The translations under genes were made by a program, and so were the position numbers. The notes below the pieces were generated by a model. That model ran no database searches, was not told the origin of the DNA, and worked only from the letters and a program-made list of their open reading frames with translations. From the NCBI GenBank assembly GCA_913063055.1, contig CAJXZK010000032.1:1-32895 (forward strand): a DNA stretch of 32,895 bases, written 5' to 3'. The stretch comes from an uncultured bacterium (GTDB lineage Bacteria; Cyanobacteriota; Vampirovibrionia; Obscuribacterales; Obscuribacteraceae). Of the stretch, positions 26,391-32,895 are shown piece by piece; within the stretch, counting starts at the first letter, position 1, and each line of letters starts with the position of its first letter.

Positions 26391-26433
26391 TTGGGAATGA
26401 CACACTAGCGCAGGTTGAGCAAAGAAGTAGAGT

Positions 26434-27570
26434 TTGACAAAACTAGAGTTCAAGACGAAACTCCCGCCTTTCGTCCTAGCGATTACTACAGTTTCATTGA
26501 TTTCTTATGTGCTGGCATTCACTACATACGAGGCTACTGCGCGAAATCACAAAGATAGACCTTTACCAGCAGCTAAAACCAAGAATCTAGCAAAAACGTC
26601 AAAAGCAGCACTTTCCAAGAAAGTTTATCGACAAGGCAAGGTAGTTGTCGAACTATACTCCAACAGCCTTGGCATAAATTCCATCAGTGCTTACAGCGAT
26701 CGGAGACTACTACTTCACAAGTCACTTAAAAGAGACTACAAAGATGGTCACCTCATGTGGCTTAGTTTTCCCTATGTGAGTAAACGAACAAGACCTGTCC
26801 ATACATTTGACGGGGGTATAGACGATTTCATTTCTATTAGCGAAAAATCGGCCTCATCTCCGTTTGTCCACTTTGATAGGACTGGAGCAGTCAATTTGAT
26901 TGTGGCTCACAACCTCGGAAACGCAGCAACCATCTATAACATCTACTCACTTCAAGGTCGCGGCGAGGAACTTCCTGCAATATCGGCAACGCGTAGCGAG
27001 GCACAGTTCATAGATATTGACCATGACGGGGTTTGCGAAGTTATCTCATCCGACCCTAGTTTCTTTGGATGGAAAACAAGCAATGCCGGTTCGCCTATGC
27101 CTATGGTTGTGCTTAGGCTGGACCACAAGCGATTTAAACTAGCAACGACACTTATGACAACCAATCCCCCATCCGAAAGCCGACAGCAGGAAATCTTGAA
27201 TTCTTGGCGCAAGATTTGCACTATATCTTTAGCTTCCTCAAATGCAACAAGTGAAAAATTGAAGCCCAGTCAGATGACCTTCAAGGTGGCACCAGTCGTA
27301 TGGAGAGACATGCTCAACCTAATCTATTCAGGTAATTCAGGTATCGCCTTCAAGCTGCTCAATAAATTCTGGTCTCCATCTTGCTTTGCAACGAATTTAG
27401 AAGTGAATGACGATTCCACAGAAGTTCGCACAAGCAAAGAAAAGTTCGAATTGATGTTCCTGCATCAGCTTTCATGCAGCGAGTATTTGGAAGGGCTCAA
27501 ACTGCTAAACAATCGCGATGCCCGCATCCAGGCTCTAAACCCTCAAAAAGATCGTGCAAGCAGCATCTGA
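26434..27570 (+). CDS. Membrane-anchored or secreted protein of unknown function
   Basis: I do not recognise this 378-residue protein. It uses a TTG start preceded by GAAGTAGAG. An N-terminal hydrophobic segment (about residues 10-30) acts as signal or anchor and is followed by a basic Lys/Ala-rich linker. The central part is rich in beta strands and contains FIDIDHDGVCEVISSDP, an Asp-rich loop like those of FG-GAP/VCBS calcium-binding repeats. The last 120 residues look helical. It lies between the two copies of the Ro60 5' sequence, so it may have arrived or been trapped during that duplication. Nothing shows a function. Confidence 0.68.
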   Translation: MTKLEFKTKLPPFVLAITTVSLISYVLAFTTYEATARNHKDRPLPAAKTKNLAKTSKAALSKKVYRQGKVVVELYSNSLGINSISAYSDRRLLLHKSLKRDYKDGHLMWLSFPYVSKRTRPVHTFDGGIDDFISISEKSASSPFVHFDRTGAVNLIVAHNLGNAATIYNIYSLQGRGEELPAISATRSEAQFIDIDHDGVCEVISSDPSFFGWKTSNAGSPMPMVVLRLDHKRFKLATTLMTTNPPSESRQQEILNSWRKICTISLASSNATSEKLKPSQMTFKVAPVVWRDMLNLIYSGNSGIAFKLLNKFWSPSCFATNLEVNDDSTEVRTSKEKFELMFLHQLSCSEYLEGLKLLNNRDARIQALNPQKDRASSI

Positions 27571-27621
27571 TACTAATGCAAGCCGAAACCTGAATGACAC
27601 TTCAGTTTTTCCGAAAACGAT

Positions 27622-27645
27622 ATTTCGTTACCCAGAGCAAAACAC
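27622..27645 (+). repeat. 24-bp repeat, copy 2 (upstream of intact Ro60)
   Basis: This is an exact copy of 25981-26004. It lies 82 bp before the Ro60 start codon and probably belongs to the Ro60 promoter/leader. Confidence 0.9.
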
Positions 27646-27727
27646 TATTGCCAATATTATGAACTGCGACTAATATAGAAATCTTGCCCTTATATTCAGG
27701 TGGCACCCAGTATGTGGGTGAATTTCT

Positions 27728-29314
27728 ATGCCGAAACTAAATCTGCACTTTTTTACACGCAACAAGAAGGCCCCAGTCAAAGCTACAGCTAATCTGGTGC
27801 CCAACAACGCCGGTGGTCTCAGCTTTGCTGTAGACGACTGGACGATGCTGCGCCGTTTTCTCGTGCTCGGCAGCGAGGGCGGCACCTATTATGTGGGCGA
27901 AGCCAAACTCACTGTCGATAATGCCCAGGCGGTTATGCGACTACTTCTGGCTGAGCCATTAAAAGTAGTAGATGAAATCGTAGCGATTTCAAAATCAGGC
28001 CGTTCGGCTAAGAATGACGCTTGCCTTTTTGCCCTGGCAATGGTGGCAGGCCACGCCAATGATGAAGGCAAAGCAGCCGCACTGGCAGCCCTGCCATTGG
28101 TGGCGCGCACAGCCACTCATCTATTTACTTTCGTTGAATACGCCCAATCATTTCGCGGTTGGGGCCGTGGCTTAAGGCGTGCTGTCGCTAACTGGTATAC
28201 AAGTATGCCGCTAGACCGACTGGCATTGCAGCTAACTAAATATCAGCAACGCAATGGCTGGTGCCACCGTGATTTGCTGCGACTATCGCATGCTAAAGCC
28301 GACGATAGCGCTCGCAATTTGCTTTTCAAATTTGCCATAAATGGTTCTGTCGAAGGAATTGAAAACCCAACTATTCTTGCATTCCAAAAATTGCGCGAAG
28401 AAGGGCTCGACGATGCTGCCGCAGCAGTCATTGTCGATCAAAATAGTGTGCCAATAGAACTGGTGCCAGCAGAACTGCGCGGCCCAGCAGTCTACAAAAC
28501 CCTGACACAACATGCCGGCCTTGAGTGGTTGGTACGCAACGTTGGTAATCTATCTAAGGCTGGCGTTCTCACTGTACAAAACCCCGAAACACTCAAGCTT
28601 GTCGCTGATAGGCTGGGCGACAAAGCCGCTTTGGAAAAATCACTAATGCACCCGCTCAAGCTGCTGGCTGCGCTTGTGGTCTATCGCAGTGGTCACGGGG
28701 TGCGCGGCTCAGGAAGCTGGGTACCAAGCCCGGTGATTGTTGATGCCTTGAATGATAGTTTTTATAGCGCCTTCAAATCAATCACTCCCAGTGGCAAGAG
28801 GCTATGCCTTGGTCTTGATGTATCTGGCTCCATGGCCAGTATGAACGTTAATGGTATCGCTGGTCTAAGGGCCCGCGAAGCCTGCGGTGCCATGGCTTTG
28901 GCCACAGCCAAGGTTGAAGAAAATCCAACATTCGTGGCCTTCGATGTCTCGCCCTATCATCTTGCCCTAAGTGCAAACCAAAGGCTTGATGATGTGGTTA
29001 GCCTTCTAGCTCGCACTGGTGGAGGTGGCACCGATTGTTCGATTCCAATTAAATGGGCGCGCGAAAATAAGGTTCCTGTTGATGTTTTCGTCATCTATAC
29101 CGATTCTGAAACCTGGTATGGAAACGAACACCCCGTGCAGGCGCTAGATAGCTATCGTCAAGTTATGGGCATCGAGGCTAAGCTCGTTACTGTTGCTATG
29201 GCGGCTAACAAGGTATCGTTGGCCGATTGCACTGACAGTCGTATGCTCAACGTGGTCGGCTTCGACACCAATACGCCAGAAATAATTTCGCAGTTCATTA
29301 GAGGTGAGATATAA
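27728..29314 (+). CDS. rsr: Ro60 orthologue (Rsr), TROVE and vWA domains
   Basis: Ro60 is a ring-shaped RNA-binding protein. Its HEAT-repeat ring holds the 3' ends of misfolded RNAs and binds Y RNAs on its outer face. In Deinococcus it works with exoribonucleases in rRNA maturation and stress RNA decay. The 528-residue product has the TROVE HEAT region (about residues 28-350, with SKSGRSAKNDACLFALAMVA and FVEYAQSFRGWGRGLRRAV) and a C-terminal vWA domain (about 355-528). The MIDAS metal site is DVSGSM (Asp364, Ser366, Ser368), with GGGGTDCS and IYTDSE completing it. Length is typical. GGGTGAA lies before the ATG. A Y RNA begins 2 nt after the stop codon, probably on the same transcript. A damaged copy of the 5' end lies 1.76 kb upstream. 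Confidence 0.96.
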   Translation: MPKLNLHFFTRNKKAPVKATANLVPNNAGGLSFAVDDWTMLRRFLVLGSEGGTYYVGEAKLTVDNAQAVMRLLLAEPLKVVDEIVAISKSGRSAKNDACLFALAMVAGHANDEGKAAALAALPLVARTATHLFTFVEYAQSFRGWGRGLRRAVANWYTSMPLDRLALQLTKYQQRNGWCHRDLLRLSHAKADDSARNLLFKFAINGSVEGIENPTILAFQKLREEGLDDAAAAVIVDQNSVPIELVPAELRGPAVYKTLTQHAGLEWLVRNVGNLSKAGVLTVQNPETLKLVADRLGDKAALEKSLMHPLKLLAALVVYRSGHGVRGSGSWVPSPVIVDALNDSFYSAFKSITPSGKRLCLGLDVSGSMASMNVNGIAGLRAREACGAMALATAKVEENPTFVAFDVSPYHLALSANQRLDDVVSLLARTGGGGTDCSIPIKWARENKVPVDVFVIYTDSETWYGNEHPVQALDSYRQVMGIEAKLVTVAMAANKVSLADCTDSRMLNVVGFDTNTPEIISQFIRGEI

Positions 29315-29316
29315 TC

Positions 29317-29464
29317 GAGAAGCCGGGTCGAAGGATTCAGGTTATCAATGGTCGATAGGTCACAGGTTCAATTCCTGTAGAAGAATTTGGCAACAAATTC
29401 TTTGTAGCTCAGTGTTAGAGCAATTGAATAAACACCTGCTCCAAAACTTATCCGGCACCTCTTT
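29317..29464 (+). ncRNA. Y RNA with permuted tRNA-like domain (YrlA type)
   Basis: The ends pair: GAG 29317-29319 with CTC 29459-29461, and GCCGG 29322-29326 with CCGGC 29452-29456. Next come GGA with TCC, and CAGGT 29338-29342 with ACCTG 29434-29438. The 5' strand carries GGGTCGAAGG and GTTATCAA, strikingly like the Ro-binding strand of animal Y RNAs. The far end is a tRNA read in permuted order. It begins with a variable-loop-like AGGTC (29357-29361) and a T arm (ACAGG 29362-29366, loop TTCAATT, CCTGT 29374-29378). An 8-bp acceptor stem AAGAATTT/AAATTCTT (29381-29388, 29395-29402) follows, closed by GGCAAC. Last come T8-A9 and a D arm (GCTC 29407-29410, loop AGTGTTA, GAGC 29418-29421). ATTGA 29423-29427 pairs with TCAAT 29345-29349 as the anticodon-stem equivalent. 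This matches bacterial YrlA RNAs. Confidence 0.93.
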
Positions 29465-29785
29465 CACAAGAAAATTGAACTGAACCTTATTGCCAGTTAC
29501 CTCGATGCCATTTGTTAATTCTTTGCTGGTTCAATGCGAATTTTATAACAATTACCGACGTTAATTCTTTAAGTTAGAAGCTCAGTTAGCTACCGCGGGG
29601 TTTATCAGCCCCTGACTTAGCGACGGACACAAATGGGTGAAGGCAACGGACAATTGCCGGGCCATTGAGTGTTAGATTCTTACTGATACAATATATTTCT
29701 CAAAAAATCTAAGTAGCTTGGTCGCGCCAGCTTCCGTCAAGTGCCTAGGTTTTTCGCTAAATTACGTCGCCTGGGGTGAGTTGAA
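29465..29785 (+). promoter_or_regulatory. Non-coding, probably structured leader of the large exoprotein gene
   Basis: No gene is visible. Several stems can form: GGGG 29597-29600 with CCCC 29609-29612, flanked by GCTA/TAGC; AATGG 29632-29636 with CCATT 29662-29666, enclosing GGCAA 29642-29646 with TTGCC 29654-29658; and TAGATT with AATCTA around an AT-rich loop (about 29673-29712). I compared it from memory with c-di-GMP, c-di-AMP, cobalamin and other riboswitches and found no match. GGGGTGAG at 29773-29780 serves the TTG start that follows. Confidence 0.45.
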
Positions 29786-32700
29786 TTGAAGAGAGTCATA
29801 TTCAGTTTGGTAAGTGTGGGCTCTTCATTGGTCCCAAGCTCCTTCAAGCCGGCGCCAAGCTCTAACAAGAGACGACAGCTTAGTCGCACCTATAGCCTCG
29901 AGAAGACCGGGATGACGCAAAAGCTCCTTGCCGCCTCACTGTTATTGCTAGCTTCCGCACCGGCACTGACTTCGGTTCGAGCATATGCCCAGGTCTTTGA
30001 CCAACCGGCTACTGTCAACACCGTTCCTCATAGCGTGAGTCTAGACACCACTACGTCTTCAGCTGTTTCAGTGGCAGGAATAGGCGCTGGGTCGACCCAG
30101 GGCATCCTTGTCACAACGACCGAAATGATTCCAAAGGGCACTTCCACCGATTCACAAAGTGGCACCGGAGCAAACGCCCCTACTGTACCTCAAGCTCCCG
30201 GAACACCGCAGGTTGATGTCGTTAGTGGCTTGATTCCAGCCGTTGCGGCAGTGACCTTGACTCCAGATGTACCAGTACTTCCAACGGCTAATACACATTC
30301 AACAACTTCCAGCACCGTAGCTAATGCGGCTCCAGTCACTGACTCAACTACGAACAATCCGATTAATCCTGTTGGCACCAGCGCTCATTCTGGAACGGTT
30401 ACTGTAACCACTGCCCCATCCACCAGCAGCCAAGATTCCTCAGCAACTGCTACAGCTCCGGTTTCAGCCACCCCACATTCTTCAACTGTTTCCGCAGCTC
30501 CGGTTGCACCTAATGCCGATACATCTGGAAGTATTCCTTCCGCGCCTGTAGCAGCACAAACTGTCGTGACCACTCCCACTACTCCCTCAGCTCATATCAC
30601 CCTAACCAATGGAACCGTCTTTGGCACTGGTCTTGGTCTCGATCTCAGCTCTAGCCAGACAACAATTGCAGCTCCTGTAGACCAGCCCGTTAACATTGTA
30701 GTAGGGGGCACAATAGGTGCTAATGGGATTGTGACCGGCGGAACCACAGTGACAATTGCTCCTGGGCAAATGATTACTGCTTCACAATATGTAGCGCTAA
30801 CGCAGGTGGTCGAAAACGGCAGTCAAAGTATCGTAATTACTGCCACTGGCGCAGCTGATGGCGGCAGTTTTTCATTACTGGCTGGGCAGACAGGAACTTT
30901 GAGCAGCCTGGTTTTGCCAACCAATGTAACTCTAGGTGGTATTGGATTTACCGATGCTAATCCATTCACAGTTAGTGGTTCAGCAAGTATCCTTGGTTCG
31001 TTCTTCAGCCTGCAAACGAATTCATCGTCATCTTCAATACTGAACTTTGGCAATTTAACGGTAAGCGGCCTTCTCTCGGGTGACTCGTCACAACTAATTT
31101 CCTCTGGACCTTTTCATATCCCAAGCGGCTTATTCTCCTCTTCGGCTTTAACACTGAATACGGTTGGCTCTCTACAAAACTTCGGCACCATCAGTTCGGC
31201 CGGTATACTTAACATAAATGCCGGATCTGACTTCACCAACAGTGGCATAATTAATGCTGCTACAGCTCTCAATATCAATACGCCCCAAATTTTCAATCTT
31301 TCTGTAGGCAACCAGGCGGCTTCTATTCTTGCTGGTCAGAGCGTCAATCTTAACATCGCGCAGCTAGTTAACTCCGGCAACATCGCTAGCATGTTGGGCG
31401 ACATCAACGCCTCTAGCAAAGCTAGTTTGTCTGTAGAAAATTCTGGTGGTGCGCTGAAAGCTACCAACGGCACAATCAACTTAGTCAGCAACAATGACAC
31501 TTTGAGAGTCATGGGTGGCAATTTCGATGCACCTTCTCTCAACCTCAAGGCTGGACACTCAATAGTTGAGCTGCAAGCCGACGCAGTAAGCGGTGTGGTT
31601 AATGCTTCTGCCGACAACGTACATTTATATACAAGCCAATCAGATCTCAGACTAGGCAATATTGATGCCTCTGGAGATCCGACTCTGGCTAGCCAAGCCA
31701 ATATCATTATCGATGGCACTATTGCCCCTACCAATGGTGCGAACCTGGCGATTGTTGCTGGCGGCAATATATTGAGCGGTGTCGGAGGCCAGCTCGATAC
31801 CCGTGTGCTGACACCAGCTGGTGGCAATGGTGGAAACCTTAGTTTAATAGCGGGTGCGAACTTTACTGTCGACGGTGGTGGCAATGTCGTATTGACCGAT
31901 TCGGCTAATGCTGGCAAGGGGAGCATTACTGGCGGCTTCATTGATCTGACCGGCAACAACGGTGGCACTGGACCGATAACCACTATCACCACAGCTGGTA
32001 CTGGCGCAACAGGTAACGCAGGCTACGTTCAACTCGTAGCCTATTCCGGCACTGGCACTGGGAACGGGATAGGTAGTGGTTCTATTATGCTGCCCACCAC
32101 TGTTTCAATAGATGCCAGCGCGGCTAATGGAAATCGCGGTGACGTCAGCATTATTTCAGGCGGAACTGTTCAGACGGGTTCTATTACCGCCAATAAAGTG
32201 TCAATTTCGACCTTCACACCAACTGTTGGCAGTGGAATGTTCTTTGATGGCACAGGCACCGCCAGCAACGGCATTAACTCATTTGCGACAAGTGGTACTG
32301 TCAAGAACACTGTTGTTCAAATTATAGGAAATACTTCAGCTACAAACGATGTAAGTATTTCTAGCGGAACCGTGAGTATAAACGGAAATATTTCAGCGAA
32401 CGGCGCTGGCGGTCAGAGCGGCGCTTCACTTGACGGTGGTGATGGACATAACATCAACATCAACGCGGTTCTCGGCGTTATTATGCAAGGCAGCTTGAGT
32501 GCCGTGGGTGGAGGTGGAGCCGGCAGTGGCTCAGCTACATCCACTATGGACGGAGGCAAAGGCGGCAATGGTGGCCAAGTTACTTTAACGACGACTCAAG
32601 CTCTTTCTCAAGCAATCAATATTAATGGCGGAATTAACGTCTCTGGCGGCGGTGGAGGCGGTGGAGCTGGTAGTTCTGAAACAACAGCTGCAACGAATGG

Positions 32701-32895
32701 CGGCGCTGGCGGTGTTGCCGGACTAGTGAAGATAAGCTCAGCTGGTGGCGTCATAATATCCGGAAAAATACTAGAGCATGACGGTGGCGCTGGTGGTGCT
32801 GGAGCCAATGTGATTGGCGGGGTCGGCGGTGGCGGCGGCGGTGGCAGCGCCTACGGCGGCGGTGGCGGCGGTGGCGGTGGTGGCACAGGCAACAT
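29786..32895 (+). CDS. Large filamentous-haemagglutinin-like exoprotein, C-terminus beyond window
   Basis: The frame is open from the TTG at 29786 to the window edge (over 1,030 codons, incomplete). The TTG follows GGGGTGAG by five bases. An in-frame ATG at 29912 is the alternative start. Residues from that ATG form a clear signal peptide (MTQKLLAASLLLLASAPAL, cleaved near AYAQ). With the TTG start there is a 42-residue basic extension, as in very large secreted adhesins. A Pro/Thr/Ser/Val-rich stalk of about 190 residues follows. Then come strand-turn repeats rich in Asn, Gly, Ser and Ile (such as NFGNLTVSG, LQNFGTISSAGILNINAG, SGGTVQTGSI), typical of right-handed beta helices in haemagglutinin-like proteins. 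The last 150 residues become a nearly pure Gly stretch with Gly-Ala linkers. It is probably a cell-surface adhesin; its secretion partner is not in the window. Confidence 0.88.
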   Translation, partial: MKRVIFSLVSVGSSLVPSSFKPAPSSNKRRQLSRTYSLEKTGMTQKLLAASLLLLASAPALTSVRAYAQVFDQPATVNTVPHSVSLDTTTSSAVSVAGIGAGSTQGILVTTTEMIPKGTSTDSQSGTGANAPTVPQAPGTPQVDVVSGLIPAVAAVTLTPDVPVLPTANTHSTTSSTVANAAPVTDSTTNNPINPVGTSAHSGTVTVTTAPSTSSQDSSATATAPVSATPHSSTVSAAPVAPNADTSGSIPSAPVAAQTVVTTPTTPSAHITLTNGTVFGTGLGLDLSSSQTTIAAPVDQPVNIVVGGTIGANGIVTGGTTVTIAPGQMITASQYVALTQVVENGSQSIVITATGAADGGSFSLLAGQTGTLSSLVLPTNVTLGGIGFTDANPFTVSGSASILGSFFSLQTNSSSSSILNFGNLTVSGLLSGDSSQLISSGPFHIPSGLFSSSALTLNTVGSLQNFGTISSAGILNINAGSDFTNSGIINAATALNINTPQIFNLSVGNQAASILAGQSVNLNIAQLVNSGNIASMLGDINASSKASLSVENSGGALKATNGTINLVSNNDTLRVMGGNFDAPSLNLKAGHSIVELQADAVSGVVNASADNVHLYTSQSDLRLGNIDASGDPTLASQANIIIDGTIAPTNGANLAIVAGGNILSGVGGQLDTRVLTPAGGNGGNLSLIAGANFTVDGGGNVVLTDSANAGKGSITGGFIDLTGNNGGTGPITTITTAGTGATGNAGYVQLVAYSGTGTGNGIGSGSIMLPTTVSIDASAANGNRGDVSIISGGTVQTGSITANKVSISTFTPTVGSGMFFDGTGTASNGINSFATSGTVKNTVVQIIGNTSATNDVSISSGTVSINGNISANGAGGQSGASLDGGDGHNININAVLGVIMQGSLSAVGGGGAGSGSATSTMDGGKGGNGGQVTLTTTQALSQAININGGINVSGGGGGGGAGSSETTAATNGGAGGVAGLVKISSAGGVIISGKILEHDGGAGGAGANVIGGVGGGGGGGSAYGGGGGGGGGGTGN

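Noticed and set aside
29357-29422. A true split or permuted tRNA gene at this site
   Set aside because: The acceptor stem is closed by a loop, there is no anticodon loop, and the ends form a Ro-binding stem. A Y RNA explains all parts.
24600-29464. The caspase-fold gene, unknown membrane gene, Ro60 and Y RNA as one defence island
   Set aside because: No nuclease, toxin, integrase or reverse transcriptase is present, the first two products look secreted, and the Ro60 fragment shows that the arrangement is a rearrangement product.
29581-29670. c-di-GMP or c-di-AMP riboswitch upstream of the exoprotein (GCGGGGTT and GGGTGAA look suggestive)
   Set aside because: The conserved cores and their order do not match either class when compared from memory. 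Kept only as an unidentified structured leader.
30190-31992. Several open frames on the minus strand opposite the large exoprotein
   Set aside because: They are rich in Pro, Ala and Leu as expected from the reverse complement of Gly/Ser/Asn/Thr repeats. The plus frame is open throughout with a signal peptide.
1-32895. CRISPR arrays, insertion sequences or prophage genes
   Set aside because: I saw no regularly spaced repeats with spacers, no transposase or integrase motifs and no phage structural genes.

Overview
The window is a gene-dense bacterial chromosome segment of about 33 kb with moderate GC. The gene mix is secreted repeat and TPR-type proteins, a Hanks-type kinase, caspase-fold proteins, a murC-murB-ddl cluster, a glyoxylate shunt and a Ro60/Y RNA module. 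This would fit a non-photosynthetic relative of cyanobacteria (Melainabacteria/Obscuribacterales type). That placement is an inference from gene content, and no rRNA or other decisive marker is present.

Layout, left part (1-9.2 kb): hutU (urocanate hydratase, minus strand) ends in a 14-bp tandem repeat. Divergent from it is the large subunit of a B12-dependent acyl-CoA mutase whose two specificity residues look like isobutyryl-CoA mutase (Phe/Gln), not methylmalonyl-CoA mutase (Tyr/Arg). Next come a secreted protein with two retropepsin-like DTG half-sites, uppP and rsmI (minus), a gene-poor 0.65 kb stretch, and a secreted caspase-fold protein that lacks both catalytic residues and is fused to a TonB C-terminal domain.

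Middle (9.2-18.9 kb): a small acidic protein, rpsT with an alternatively folding upstream hairpin and a strong terminator, the murC-murB-ddl operon, a convergent Ser/Thr kinase plus secreted-protein pair, ssb with a near-consensus promoter and a clear terminator, a small two-TM protein, and a secreted protein built of six helical repeats.

Glyoxylate block (18.9-24.5 kb): two overlapping minus-strand citrate synthase genes face aceB-aceA. The second synthase carries an N-terminal MerR-like DNA-binding domain and has lost a catalytic histidine. The divergent promoter region holds four copies of a 12-bp box (TTGATATATTGA) in two inverted pairs. I infer that the catalytically impaired synthase is the local regulator of C2 assimilation.

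Ro60 block (24.5-29.8 kb): a secreted caspase-fold protein with an intact His/Cys dyad, a 125-bp duplicated piece of the Ro60 5' coding end (remnant), a membrane-anchored unknown, full-length Ro60 (TROVE + vWA), and, 2 nt after its stop codon, a previously unannotated Y RNA. This RNA has the Ro-binding stem and a circularly permuted tRNA-like domain (T arm, closed acceptor stem, D arm). It is the best candidate for an under-described system in the window. A structured leader then precedes a large Gly-rich, filamentous-haemagglutinin-like exoprotein that runs off the end of the window.
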